Source of the DNA: Bacteroidales bacterium
GTDB lineage: Bacteria > Bacteroidota > Bacteroidia > Bacteroidales > Porphyromonadaceae
DNA length: 58,962 nt
NCBI GenBank assembly: GCA_004555765.1
Contig: SFHG01000005.1
Span: 1 to 58,962 of the forward strand
Direction: 5' to 3'
The first letter of the stretch is position 1. The number at the start of each line of letters is the position of its first letter. The translations under genes and the position numbers were made by a program. This document shows, piece after piece, positions 41,704 to 50,467 of this stretch. Under the pieces are notes generated by a model. It was not told the origin of the DNA, made no database searches, and was given only the letters and a program-made list of their open reading frames with translations.

Positions 41704-43272
41704 CTAAGATACTTCATCAGGCCACGGGCAAACCTTGCCCGTGGCTTTGTAATATGGGCGCTGGGCATCTCTGGCACGGAGTATCCGAGAGAGTTCCTTC
41801 GAGAGCTCCTGCACAAGCTTCGGGTGCCTGGAAGCTTCGTCCTTTTTCTCCCCTATATCTTCGCGGATATTGAATAGCTCCTTTTTTCCTGTCTCGTAGT
41901 AGTAGACGAGCTTCCAATCTCCCTTCCGAATGGCGCAGTTGAGATTGATGCCGGGACCGCTGGCGCCCCAAATGTTCGGGACGTTCCAGACGAGCGGGCG
42001 GCGGGTGGCGGTAGATCCTTTTTCTTTCAGCATAGGCACGAAGCTGATGCCGTCGACTGTTTGTGGAGCTTTGTAGTCCCTTACCCCAGCCATTTCGAGA
42101 ATCGTAGGGTAAAAGTCCTCTATGATCAGGTAATCGTCGTTTTTGCTTCCGGGTCGGACGACACCGGGCCACGATACGATCATCGGCTCCCTTATGCCCC
42201 CTTCGTATAGCGATCCCTTACCGCTATTGAGCGGGTAGTTTTGGGTGAAAGGCTCGCCGTCCCTCCAGTAAGGTGCAGTCGCCAATCCACCATTGTCACT
42301 CATAAATATAATGATCGTGCGGTCGCTTTCCCCGTTCTTGTCTACCCAGTCCATCAGATCCCCGAGGCTTTTGTCCATACCCTCTATGAGGGAGGCATAC
42401 GCTGCTTCTTTCTCGCTAAGTCCTTTCGCGATATACTTAGGGTAAAATCGCATGTCCTTGTCTATCGGGATGTGTACGGCGTAATGAGCCATATACAGGA
42501 AAAAGGGCTGATTGTACCGCTTAGCCTTGTCGAGCGCTTTGAGTGCTTCCCTCGTGAGGGCTTCTGTGGCAAAAATTCCCGTGCCCCAGTACTTTTCCAG
42601 CCCGGGAATGGCGAAGAGGGAGATGGGATTACCGTCTTTGTCATACCCGTAGTTTTTCTCGCTTAGATACGTGGCAAGACCGCCCGCCGCATGCCCGGCG
42701 ATATTCACTTCAAACCCCCAGTGCGCCGGATTCTCGCCCGGGGTGTCGATCGCTCCGAAGTGTGCTTTCCCGCAATGTATGGTATGGTAACCGCTTCGTC
42801 TGAGGTATTCGACGAAAGAGGTGCCGACGAAGGTATTTGGGATGCCCTCTACACTGCTGATGCCGTTCCAGTTCCATGAGGGCAAAAGGACGGTTTCACT
42901 CTTCTCATCCGTCTGTTTGTCCCGCTCCAGCGTCCAATTCGTGACTCTGTGGCGGGCGTTATTGGCTCCGGTGAGCAGACTGCACCTCGTAGCGGAACTG
43001 ATGGGGCAGGCGTAGGCCTGCGTGAACATCATCCCACGAGCAGCGAGACGCTCCATATTCGGGGTTTCAAAGGTGCGGTTATACTTCGTCTTTTGGGTCC
43101 AAAACGGAAGCGACGTATCCTGCCAGCCCATATCGTCGACGAGGAAGAGGATGATATTTGGAGGTGTGGTGGCTTCGTCTTGCTTACCCGTGGGGAGTGC
43201 CCTCTCTGCCGCCGAGACAGGAACGGAGACGAGGGAAGAGACAAAGACTGACAAATAGAGCGGTTTGTGCAT
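41704..43272 (-). CDS. Ser-type sulfatase
   Basis: A 522-residue exported sulfatase (signal peptide ending near VSAAE). Metal-binding ILFLVDDMGW is at about residues 41-50. The formylglycine motif is S92-S93-A94-T95-R96 followed by SLLTG, so the catalytic residue is made from Ser, not Cys, and needs an anaerobic sulfatase-maturating enzyme encoded elsewhere. MSDNGGLATAPYW and the C-terminal subdomain are intact. It probably removes sulfate from host glycans such as mucin. It stands alone, without a glycan-utilisation locus around it. Confidence 0.92.
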   Translation of the reverse strand: MHKPLYLSVFVSSLVSVPVSAAERALPTGKQDEATTPPNIILFLVDDMGWQDTSLPFWTQKTKYNRTFETPNMERLAARGMMFTQAYACPISSATRCSLLTGANNARHRVTNWTLERDKQTDEKSETVLLPSWNWNGISSVEGIPNTFVGTSFVEYLRRSGYHTIHCGKAHFGAIDTPGENPAHWGFEVNIAGHAAGGLATYLSEKNYGYDKDGNPISLFAIPGLEKYWGTGIFATEALTREALKALDKAKRYNQPFFLYMAHYAVHIPIDKDMRFYPKYIAKGLSEKEAAYASLIEGMDKSLGDLMDWVDKNGESDRTIIIFMSDNGGLATAPYWRDGEPFTQNYPLNSGKGSLYEGGIREPMIVSWPGVVRPGSKNDDYLIIEDFYPTILEMAGVRDYKAPQTVDGISFVPMLKEKGSTATRRPLVWNVPNIWGASGPGINLNCAIRKGDWKLVYYYETGKKELFNIREDIGEKKDEASRHPKLVQELSKELSRILRARDAQRPYYKATGKVCPWPDEVS

Positions 43273-43345
43273 AATCGGGAGTTCGGAGTCTTATACGTCC
43301 GGAGAAACGTCCTGACGGTCGATCCCCAAAGAACGTGACTGCTTG

Positions 43346-43353
43346 CAAAGGTA
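43346..43353 (-). promoter_or_regulatory. -7 promoter element (TACCTTTG) of the sulfatase gene
   Basis: TAnnTTTG match on the minus strand, 74 bp before the sulfatase ATG. Confidence 0.55.
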
Positions 43354-43489
43354 GCCAAAACGGGGCAATTATTTCGGATTGCAGCCGAATGGACTTCCTT
43401 CCGGCACCTCTTGACGGAGGGGACTTGTGCTTTGCCTCTCCAGGTAGAAAACGCTCTCTTCCGCGCTTCTAACTCAGCGCCCTGGACGA

Positions 43490-43569
43490 GACCCGTACCG
43501 AGAAGAGTGTCCCGGTCTGTGTCTCGCTTCTTTGTCGCACGTACCGCGGATAGAACTTCGGTACGTACC
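43490..43569. repeat. 23-bp-period array K (4 units)
   Basis: Cores at 43490, 43514, 43536 and 43560 with 24-22-24 spacing, i.e. inverse-direct-inverse-direct. On the minus strand it begins 54 nt after the selU stop. Confidence 0.72.
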
Positions 43570-43623
43570 GGATTGTCGGCAGAGTGGCGGCGCGCTCCCC
43601 GGCTCGGCGGGGCGCACCGCTTT

Positions 43624-44670
43624 TTACGGCTTATTACTGCGATTCTCCTCCCCGGAGAGGGACGAAGTCCCTAAGATGCGGACGATCTCGTGTGCCATCT
43701 CGTGGAGGTCTCCTGTCTGTGACGTCACGTGTCCCAGCACTCTGCCTTTGTAGAGTGTTTCGCATGATCGGGCATAGGCCTTGTCGTAGTAGTCGAGGGC
43801 AATCTCCGTTGCGGCCGTGAGATCACCTTTTTGCAGTGCATCTTCGGCAAGGCTTAGGTTCAGTCCGCCGATGCGCTTGGATATTTTGGCAAAAGACTGA
43901 GAGAGGAAGTCCCGATCCAGGGTACCATAGAGACTGACGATGCGGCGGGTACGTACTTCGCGCGGCGTGTCTACCACGATAACGTCGCTCTCGCCAAGCG
44001 TGCGGAACAACTCCTCAGGGAGCGAGACGCGCCCGATCTTCAGGCTCTCGCTTTCGGTAAATACGGGGAGGGAGAGGTCAAACTTCTCAAGCTCAGAGAT
44101 GAGGAGGCACCGCAACATCTCTCCCGACGGCTGGACCGCGCCGGGCAGATAGCCGAAGGCCGAGCCCCGATGTCGGGCAAGTCCTTCGAGGTCGAGGGTC
44201 TGATGCCCCATTTCGCGCAGGAGGAGCAGGAGATCCGTCTTACCCGCGCCCGTCGGGCCGGCGAGGACGACGAAAGGGATACCCCGGGAGAGGTATTCAC
44301 CCAGCCGGTGCTTATAGGCCTTGAAGCCGCCGTCCAGAGTCCGGACGCGCCACCCGTAGAGCGAGAGGAGCCACGCGACGGACCGGCTCCGCATCCCGCC
44401 ACGGGCGCAGTAGAGCACGAGACTCGGTGCTTCGGACGGACTTCCTAAGAGCCGCTCCGCCTCGCGCACCAGGGTGCCGAGCCCGGAGCCCACGAGGTCG
44501 AGACCGAGTTTGATGGCTTCTTCGCGAGACTTTTGGACGTAGGTCGTACCCACGAGAGCCCGTTCGTCGTCAGAGAAGAGCGGGAGGTTCACTGCTCCCG
44601 GGACGTGTGCCTCCGCATACTCGGACGGTGTCCGTACATCCACCCATAGGGTGTCCGCCTTTTCTTCCAT
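43624..44670 (-). CDS. mnmH: tRNA 2-selenouridine synthase (SelU/MnmH)
   Basis: A 348-residue protein that replaces sulfur with selenium at the wobble 2-thiouridine of Lys, Glu and Gln tRNAs, passing through a geranylated intermediate. It has an N-terminal rhodanese domain (WVDVRTPSEYAEAHVPGAVNLP, active Cys in VLYCARGGMRSRS) and a P-loop domain (LAGPTGAGKTDLL). Length and motifs are complete. A selenophosphate synthase (selD) is required for the selenation step and is not in the window. The gene lies 9 bp from the L,D-transpeptidase gene on the same strand, which is upstream in transcription. Confidence 0.94.
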   Translation of the reverse strand: MEEKADTLWVDVRTPSEYAEAHVPGAVNLPLFSDDERALVGTTYVQKSREEAIKLGLDLVGSGLGTLVREAERLLGSPSEAPSLVLYCARGGMRSRSVAWLLSLYGWRVRTLDGGFKAYKHRLGEYLSRGIPFVVLAGPTGAGKTDLLLLLREMGHQTLDLEGLARHRGSAFGYLPGAVQPSGEMLRCLLISELEKFDLSLPVFTESESLKIGRVSLPEELFRTLGESDVIVVDTPREVRTRRIVSLYGTLDRDFLSQSFAKISKRIGGLNLSLAEDALQKGDLTAATEIALDYYDKAYARSCETLYKGRVLGHVTSQTGDLHEMAHEIVRILGTSSLSGEENRSNKP

Positions 44671-44679
44671 CCTAAGAGG

Positions 44680-45405
44680 TTAGGTGAATTGCCCCCTATC
44701 CGCGCGGGAGAGTACCGGGCTGTGGGCGAGGTAATCGGTGTCGTCCGCGTAAATGAAGAGTACCGAGCCGCCTTTGATGGTGTCTATGATCTTACGGCTT
44801 TTGTCCATCGGTACGGCGGGACACCCCCAGCTCCGTCCGAGCCGCTGTCCGGTCTTCGTGACACTCTCGGAGCAGTAATCGGCTCCGTGCATCACGATGG
44901 CACGGGAGAGGGCGTTGTCGTTGTACCCTTTTTCCAGTCCGACGAGACGGAGCGAGTAGCCGTTGCCGCCTTGGTAGGTGCCTGCGGTGAGGTAAAAGCC
45001 GAGCGAACTCTGGTGGCTCTTGTCCCGATTGGAGAACTTGCGGGCGTACAGCTCTCCGCTTCCCTGTCCGTGACTGACGACACTGGTGTCGATGAGCCTG
45101 CCGTGCTTCATATCGATGATGGCGAGGCGACGGACGTTCGAGGGCTTCGAGAAGTCGATCAGGGTGAGGATGTCGCTCTCTTTCTCGTCTATGGCGATGT
45201 AGCCTTTGAGCGCCTCCTCAAACGCGTCGTAAGAAATGACGGGTTCGAGTCCCAGGTTGTCGTAAAACATCCGTGTCGTATTCACCGTGCTTACTTCGCC
45301 CATCGTGGCGACGTCCGGCACTTCTATCCGAACCCCGTCCCGTGCCCCGTTCGAGAAAAGGGAGCCGGTGGCAAGGAGTAGGAAGAGGAGCGTTTTTCGG
45401 AGCAT
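44680..45405 (-). CDS. murein L,D-transpeptidase catalytic-domain protein
   Basis: A 241-residue secreted protein with a short signal peptide (LLFLLLATGSLFS). The catalytic block matches the family of L,D-transpeptidases distinct from classic YkuD: MHGADYCS supplies the His and RSWGCPAVP the active Cys. It should cross-link or trim peptidoglycan in the periplasm. It precedes mnmH by 9 bp in the same transcript without any clear functional link. Array L lies between it and guaB. Confidence 0.85.
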   Translation of the reverse strand: MLRKTLLFLLLATGSLFSNGARDGVRIEVPDVATMGEVSTVNTTRMFYDNLGLEPVISYDAFEEALKGYIAIDEKESDILTLIDFSKPSNVRRLAIIDMKHGRLIDTSVVSHGQGSGELYARKFSNRDKSHQSSLGFYLTAGTYQGGNGYSLRLVGLEKGYNDNALSRAIVMHGADYCSESVTKTGQRLGRSWGCPAVPMDKSRKIIDTIKGGSVLFIYADDTDYLAHSPVLSRADRGQFT

Positions 45406-45425
45406 AAGGAGGAAGAAAAAAATGG

Positions 45426-45528
45426 GGTACGTACCGAGTTCCTTTTTTCGGTCAGACCGGGGAGCGCGCGAGACACGTACCGGGGAAAGAATCCCGGTCT
45501 GTACCTCTTTCCCGTCCCGACCGTATGG
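45426..45528. repeat. 23-bp-period array L (4 units and a degenerate fifth)
   Basis: Cores at 45426 (palindromic GGTACGTACC, inverse phase), 45450 (direct), 45472 (inverse), 45496 (direct), plus a degenerate unit at 45519 in 23-bp phase. On the minus strand the array begins 15 nt after the guaB stop. Confidence 0.75.
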
Positions 45529-45543
45529 AGACAGACGTGCGGG

Positions 45544-47049
45544 TTACTGCACTTTCGCGCTGTCTTTGAGAATCACGTCGTGGGCTCCGCCTTCGACGAT
45601 GGATGTCTGGGAGATAAGGGTGATGCGGGCGTGATCCCGGAGGTGACTGAGCGTGGTGGAGCCACACGAACACATCGTGGACTTGATCTTGGCGAGGGTG
45701 GAGACGAGTGAGTCTTTCATCTTGCCTGCGTAGGGGACATAGGAATCCACCCCTTCCTCGAACTTCATTCCCTTGGTGTCGCTGCCGGAGTCGTAACGCT
45801 GCCAGTTTTTGGCGCGGTTGGAGCCTTCTCCCCAGTATTCTTTGACGTAGTTGCCGTTGACTCTGAGAAGTTTCGTGGGGGATTCGTCGAATCGGGCGAA
45901 GTAACGTCCCATCATCAGGAAGTCGGCACCCATAGCCATTGCGAGTACCATATGGTAGTCGTAGACGATGCCGCCGTCCGAGCAGATGGGGACGTAGATG
46001 CCCGTTTCCTTGTAGTATTCGTCTCGTGCTTCGGCTACTTCGATGACGGCGGAAGCTTGTCCCCGGCCGATGCCCTTTTGTTCGCGCGTGATGCAGATGG
46101 AGCCACCGCCGATACCTACTTTGATGAAGTCGGCACCCGCATCCACGAGATAGCGGAAGCCCTCCCTCTCTACGACGTTACCTGCACCGATGGGAATGTC
46201 GGGGTAGTGGGCTTTGCACCATTCGAGGGTCTCTTTCTGCCACTCGGAGTACCCGTCGGAGGAGTCGATGCAGAGGACATCGGCGCCGGCTTCCACGAGG
46301 GCGGGGATGCGCTCCTTGTAGTCGCGCGTATTGACACCGGCGCCTACGAGGAGGGTTTTATTTTTCTTGTCGGAGAGTTCGTAGGGGTTCTGTCTGTGGG
46401 AGTCGTAGTCCTTGCGGAAGACGAAGTACTGGAGTCTCTGATTGTCGTCGATGACGGGGAGGGTGTTCAGCTTATGCTCCCAGATGAGGTCGTTGGCTTC
46501 GGAGAGAGTGATGCCCACTTTGGCCACATGGAGCTTGTCAAACGGGGTCATAAAGTCCCGTATCGGCGTCTCGCGCGGTGTGGTGCTGAGCCTGTAGTCG
46601 CGACTGGTGACGAGACCGAGAAGGCGACCGTCAGGCGTGCCGTCTTCGGTGATGGCGATGGTGGAGTGCCCTGTCTCGGCGACGAGGTCGAGGACATCTT
46701 TGAGGGTCTGGTCGGGTGTGAGGTTGGAGTCGCTGGTGACGAAGCCTGCTTTGAACTTCTTTACTTTCCGTACCATCTCCGCCTGATCTTCGATGGGCTG
46801 AGAGACGAAGATGAAAGAGAGGCCGCCGTTGCGCGCCAGTTCGATGGCGAGTTTATTGTCCGATACGGACTGCATAACGGCGCTGACGAAAGGGATATTG
46901 AGGCGTATCTTTGGTTCCTCACCTTTCCGGAACTTGGTCAAAGGTGTCCTCAGGTCTATGTTTTCCGGCGTGCATTCGCGCGTGGTGAGACCGGGAATCA
47001 AGAGGTATTCCCCGAAAGTGTGAGAGGTGTCGCTTGTAAAGATGGCCAT
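45544..47049 (-). CDS. guaB: inosine-5'-monophosphate dehydrogenase
   Basis: GuaB oxidises IMP to XMP with NAD in guanine nucleotide synthesis. The 501-residue protein has the TIM barrel split by two CBS domains (about residues 95-210; TSDSNLTPDQTLKDV and ISLSEANDLIWEHKL-like strands), the catalytic Cys in GIGGGSICITREQKGIGRGQ, and the flap region NWQRYDSGSDTKGMKFEEGV. It is complete. It is divergent from pstS with array M and both promoters in the gap. Confidence 0.97.
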   Translation of the reverse strand: MAIFTSDTSHTFGEYLLIPGLTTRECTPENIDLRTPLTKFRKGEEPKIRLNIPFVSAVMQSVSDNKLAIELARNGGLSFIFVSQPIEDQAEMVRKVKKFKAGFVTSDSNLTPDQTLKDVLDLVAETGHSTIAITEDGTPDGRLLGLVTSRDYRLSTTPRETPIRDFMTPFDKLHVAKVGITLSEANDLIWEHKLNTLPVIDDNQRLQYFVFRKDYDSHRQNPYELSDKKNKTLLVGAGVNTRDYKERIPALVEAGADVLCIDSSDGYSEWQKETLEWCKAHYPDIPIGAGNVVEREGFRYLVDAGADFIKVGIGGGSICITREQKGIGRGQASAVIEVAEARDEYYKETGIYVPICSDGGIVYDYHMVLAMAMGADFLMMGRYFARFDESPTKLLRVNGNYVKEYWGEGSNRAKNWQRYDSGSDTKGMKFEEGVDSYVPYAGKMKDSLVSTLAKIKSTMCSCGSTTLSHLRDHARITLISQTSIVEGGAHDVILKDSAKVQ

Positions 47050-47108
47050 AGTGCGCGTATTCCTTTCTTAAGTATGGATGCAAAATGAATTATTGTATAT
47101 TTTGCACA

Positions 47109-47116
47109 CAAAGGTA
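47109..47116 (-). promoter_or_regulatory. -7 promoter element (TACCTTTG) of guaB
   Basis: TAnnTTTG match on the minus strand, 60 bp before the guaB ATG. Confidence 0.55.
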
Positions 47117-47225
47117 CCAAAAACTCATGGAAGACGACAGTACCCCGGGGACATAAGCTTTAAGCTCGAAAGCGGGAAAGCGAGAGGAGTGACGGGCTTC
47201 GATGTTTAGATATTGTAGCAATTCC

Positions 47226-47305
47226 GGTACGTACCGGGAAGATCTCCGCGGCCCGTAGGTCAGAAAGGCGAGATACGGACCCGGGGCATCTCCCCGGCCC
47301 GTACC
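47226..47305. repeat. 23-bp-period array M (4 units), between divergent genes
   Basis: Cores at 47226 (palindromic, inverse phase), 47250 (direct), 47272 (inverse) and 47296 (direct). It is the only array not directly behind a stop codon; it lies about 90 bp upstream of the pstS promoter and 110 bp upstream of the guaB promoter. Confidence 0.75.
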
Positions 47306-47372
47306 TCGTCCCGTCCGATGTCCACCGTTTTGTGTAGAGGTCTCCGGAGGTTGCAATCGGATCCGATGGGGC

Positions 47373-47388
47373 GTAACGGTTTCGTAAC
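47373..47388 (+). promoter_or_regulatory. candidate Pho box upstream of pstS
   Basis: GTAAC is repeated at 47373-47377 and 47384-47388, an 11-bp period on one face of the DNA, placed 11 bp before the -7 element. The geometry matches PhoB sites of other bacteria (two direct repeats 11 bp apart in the -35 zone); the sequence itself differs from the E. coli TGTCA. Confidence 0.45.
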
Positions 47389-47398
47389 ACCGTTGGGC

Positions 47399-47406
47399 TA
47401 TCTTTG
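47399..47406 (+). promoter_or_regulatory. -7 promoter element (TATCTTTG) of pstS
   Basis: TAnnTTTG match 66 bp before the pstS ATG. It lacks a good -33 TTTG, as expected for a promoter that depends on an activator. Confidence 0.55.
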
Positions 47407-47471
47407 CGGCAGAAGATAGGGCGCCAATGAGCGCTGTACAGTTAAGTTGATTTTCCGCATAATGTCACAAA

Positions 47472-48581
47472 ATGGTTAGACTGCCGAAATTTTTCCTGTG
47501 GGGCTTGTGTCCGGGCTTGTGCCTTGCCGTGCTCTCCTCTTGCTCCGGCTCCATAGTGAGCGGTGCGGGTGCCTCTTTCCCGGCTCCTTTTTATATAGAG
47601 GCTGCCAAGCAGTACGCAGGGGACTTGGTGCATAACCCCCAAGGAGTTCAGATCAGCTATGGTGCCGTGGGGTCCGGTGCCGGGATTCGTAACCTCCGGG
47701 ATCACACTGTGGACTTCGGTGCCAGCGACGTCTTCCTCTCCGACGAAGAGATGAGCGAAATGGGCGCCGAAGTGATACAGGTCTCCACCTGTATCGGGGG
47801 CGTGGTGATGGCGTATAACCTACCCGAAGTCGATACCCTCCGGCTCAATTCCGAAGTAATTGCGAAAATGTACCTTGGCGAGATCACCAACTGGCGTGAT
47901 CCCGCCATTTCTGCCTTAAACCCCGGCGTGACCTTCCCCGACAAACCGGTTACGCCCATCTATCGCTCCGACGGATCGGGGACGACCTCCGTTTTCTCGA
48001 GCTATATGAGCGGGACGAACGCCGAGTGGAGAGAGAACATAGGCAAAGGTAAGACCATAGACCTCGGCAGCGTGGGTATGGCCGCCAAAGGGAACCCCGG
48101 TGTGGCCGGCAACATCAGCGAGATAGACGGCTCGATAGGTTATATCGGCTCCGAGTATTCGTTGGCACTCGGCATCCCGTCGGCACTTTTGCAAAATGCT
48201 TCCGGTCGCTTTGTGGAAGCGACGATGGAGCATATTTCCATCGCGGGGGAGAGGGACGATTTCCCGGACGATACGAGGGCGATTCTCTCCAATTCCCCCA
48301 ACCCCGACGCTTACCCGATAGCCACGATGACTTGGGTGCTTGCCTATAAGGAACAAAATTATCTCGGTCGTACGAGGGAAGAGGCTCGTGAGCTTCAGGA
48401 CTGGTTGCTCTACCTCGTCAGTGATGCCGCCCGTACCAGCGCCGAAAGGACACACTACGCACCGCTTCCGGTCACTGCGATGGAGAAAGCCCGCCGGGTA
48501 ATCCTCTCGATGACCTACGACGGTAAGCCCCTCTCTACCGAAGACCAAACCCCGAAACCTGCTCCCTCTGATGAAAGATAA
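47472..48581 (+). CDS. pstS: phosphate-binding lipoprotein of the Pst transporter
   Basis: A 369-residue lipoprotein (lipobox VLSSC near residue 23) that captures phosphate in the periplasm. The typical PstS opening GAGASFPAPFYIEAAKQY, then VDFGASDVFLS, ITNWRDPAISALNPG and IYRSDGSGTT are present; these loops hold the anion. The C terminus carries extra polar residues (TEDQTPKPAPSDER). Its stop overlaps pstC by 11 bp. Expression should rise under phosphate starvation through the PhoR-PhoB pair encoded at the end of the same cluster. Confidence 0.95.
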   Translation: MVRLPKFFLWGLCPGLCLAVLSSCSGSIVSGAGASFPAPFYIEAAKQYAGDLVHNPQGVQISYGAVGSGAGIRNLRDHTVDFGASDVFLSDEEMSEMGAEVIQVSTCIGGVVMAYNLPEVDTLRLNSEVIAKMYLGEITNWRDPAISALNPGVTFPDKPVTPIYRSDGSGTTSVFSSYMSGTNAEWRENIGKGKTIDLGSVGMAAKGNPGVAGNISEIDGSIGYIGSEYSLALGIPSALLQNASGRFVEATMEHISIAGERDDFPDDTRAILSNSPNPDAYPIATMTWVLAYKEQNYLGRTREEARELQDWLLYLVSDAARTSAERTHYAPLPVTAMEKARRVILSMTYDGKPLSTEDQTPKPAPSDER

Positions 48582-49422
48582 AGCATTTGACCTCCTCCTC
48601 GTCCTTGCCGGCGTGTGCATCGTCCTTCTTGCGGGCGGTATCGTCTACGCTCTTGTCTCGGAGAGTCTGCCCGCGCTCGACCGTTTCGGCTTCTTCGGTT
48701 TTATGACCGGGACGGAGTGGAGTGACCACGGGCACGCTTACGGCGCTCTGCCTTTCATCACCGGCACCCTCCTCACAAGTGTCCTCGCGCTCCTGATCTG
48801 CGTGCCTTTCTCGATGGCCGTCGCGCTCTTCAATGGTGAGTACTATCGCGGTACGAAGGTCGCCCGGGCGCTGAGCCTCATCGTGGATCTCCTTGCCGGC
48901 GTGCCCAGTATCGTGTATGGTCTTTGGGGGTTCTACACCCTCGCCCCGATCCTCAAAGTCTTGGGCGTGAATGGTACCGGCTTCGGTGTCTTGCTCGCAT
49001 CTTTCGTCCTCGCCATTATGATCATACCGTATGCGTCGAGTCTGAGTGCGGAGTTCATCTCCATGGTGCCCAATGACCTCAAAGAGTCCGCTTACAGCCT
49101 CGGGACTACGAAGAGCGAGACCATCCTCTCCGTCAGTCTTCCCGTGGCCGGGTCGGGTATCTTTGCCTCCTATATCCTTGCATTCGGACGCGCACTCGGA
49201 GAAACGATGGCGGTGACGATGCTCATAGGCAACACGAACGTCATCCCCACTTCACTCGCTTCCACCGGCAATACCATGGCATCCGTGATTGCCAACCAAT
49301 TCGGCGAAGCCATAGGACTCAAGCTCAGCAGCCTTTTCGCCGTCGGCTTGCTCCTCTTCTTGATCACGGCGGTCATCAACTTCGTGGCCAAGTTCATCAT
49401 CAAACGGCTCAGCGGCAAATAA
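48571..49422 (+). CDS. pstC: phosphate ABC transporter permease PstC
   Basis: A 283-residue permease with six transmembrane helices. Markers are FITGTLLTSVLALLICVPFSMAVALF and the EAA-loop-like SAYSLGTTKSETILSVSLPVAGSG, the contact to the PstB ATPase. It forms a heterodimer with PstA and passes phosphate inward. The ATG lies within the pstS end (11-bp overlap), so translation is coupled. Length is normal. Confidence 0.95.
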   Translation: MKDKAFDLLLVLAGVCIVLLAGGIVYALVSESLPALDRFGFFGFMTGTEWSDHGHAYGALPFITGTLLTSVLALLICVPFSMAVALFNGEYYRGTKVARALSLIVDLLAGVPSIVYGLWGFYTLAPILKVLGVNGTGFGVLLASFVLAIMIIPYASSLSAEFISMVPNDLKESAYSLGTTKSETILSVSLPVAGSGIFASYILAFGRALGETMAVTMLIGNTNVIPTSLASTGNTMASVIANQFGEAIGLKLSSLFAVGLLLFLITAVINFVAKFIIKRLSGK

Positions 49423-49434
49423 ACACACAGGCGT

Positions 49435-50337
49435 ATGCAAAAAACTGTAGACATAGACCAAATCTCCCGCCGACCCTCCCACGCCGATCGTCGGATCAGG
49501 CGGAGTCTGCTATTCAAGTGGACGGTAGTGGGGCTGAGCGTCCTGACGACACTGCCGCTTCTGGCGATCCTCATCGAGCTTATCCTCAAGGGCGCGCCAC
49601 AGATCAACTTCGACTTTTTTACGAAAGTGGTTCCCTCTTCCATCGAGGCGATGATTGCCACGGAGGCGGGTGAAGTCATCCCCGGTGGTATTGCCAACGG
49701 GATTATAGGTACGCTCCTTATTGTCCTTTTTGCGGCACTGATATCGGTCCCGGTCGGTATTCTGACTGGGATCTATCTGTCCGAAAAGAAGGAGGCCCGA
49801 TTTGCTTCCCTTGTCCGCGATCTCGTGGACATCCTGCAAGGCGTGCCCTCCATCGTCTGCGGGGTCGTCGCGTATATGTGGGTGGTGCAGGCCATGCACG
49901 GGTATAGCGGCATCGCGGGGTCTGTGGCACTTGCCATAATGATGATTCCGATGATTGCGCGCAGCACGGAGGAGTCGCTGAGGATGCTTCCACCGTCGCT
50001 CAAAGAGGCGGGGCTTGCACTGGGTAGCTCGCGCACTTCGGTGATGCTCCGCGTCATCCTCCCGAGTGCTTTCGGGGGCATCTTCACGGGGATCCTTTTG
50101 GCGATCTCGCGTGTGATGGGCGAGACGGCACCTCTGATGGTTACGGTTCTTGGAGCCAATTTCGTGCAGGCGGACATCACGGAGCCTATGAGTGCGGTGA
50201 GTCTCCTCATCTGGGAGTTTTACAACGACCCCAACCTTGCTCCCCTTATCTGGTCCACTTCGCTGATGCTCCTCCTCATCATCCTCGGTCTTAACCTCCT
50301 TGCCAAGTCCATCGCTGCCAAATGGCGCATCCAATGA
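49435..50337 (+). CDS. pstA: phosphate ABC transporter permease PstA
   Basis: A 300-residue partner of PstC, starting 12 bp after it. It has an N-terminal basic stretch, six helices, the GIANGIIGTLLIVLFAALISVPVGIL segment and the EAA loop AGLALGSSRTSVMLRVILPSAFGG. Together with PstC it forms the transmembrane channel for phosphate. Array N follows 18 nt after the stop and separates pstSCA from pstB-phoU, unlike the usual uninterrupted operon. Confidence 0.95.
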   Translation: MQKTVDIDQISRRPSHADRRIRRSLLFKWTVVGLSVLTTLPLLAILIELILKGAPQINFDFFTKVVPSSIEAMIATEAGEVIPGGIANGIIGTLLIVLFAALISVPVGILTGIYLSEKKEARFASLVRDLVDILQGVPSIVCGVVAYMWVVQAMHGYSGIAGSVALAIMMIPMIARSTEESLRMLPPSLKEAGLALGSSRTSVMLRVILPSAFGGIFTGILLAISRVMGETAPLMVTVLGANFVQADITEPMSAVSLLIWEFYNDPNLAPLIWSTSLMLLLIILGLNLLAKSIAAKWRIQ

Positions 50338-50354
50338 CCCCCCGGTTTTGACGA

Positions 50355-50434
50355 GGTACGTACCGGGACGAAAAGTTTGGTCCGTGTCTCGCGACAAAAA
50401 GGTACAGACCGAGACAAAAGGCTCGGTACGTGCA
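50355..50434. repeat. 23-bp-period array N (4 units) inside the pst cluster
   Basis: Cores at 50355 (palindromic, inverse phase), 50379 (direct), 50401 (inverse GGTACAGACC) and 50425 (direct), spaced 24-22-24. It divides pstSCA from pstB. Confidence 0.8.
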
Positions 50435-50467
50435 AAACTTCCTCCTTCGACTTACAGAAATAATAGT

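Larger units (their letters stand above)
43273..43623 (-). other. intergenic region between sulfatase and selU genes
   Basis: These 351 bp hold the sulfatase promoter at 43346-43353 and array K at 43490-43569. No gene is visible in the rest. Confidence 0.6.
47050..47471. other. divergent control region between guaB and pstS
   Basis: These 422 bp contain the guaB promoter (47109-47116), array M (47226-47305), a candidate Pho box (47373-47388) and the pstS promoter (47399-47406). No gene is visible. Confidence 0.7.

Noticed and set aside
45235..45265. GGTTCGAGTCCC resembling a tRNA T-arm
   Set aside because: It lies inside the L,D-transpeptidase coding region, and no acceptor, D or anticodon arm can be drawn around it.
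45952..47088. 378-codon open frame on the plus strand opposite guaB
   Set aside because: It is the antisense shadow of a complete guaB gene; such long shadows are common at this GC content.
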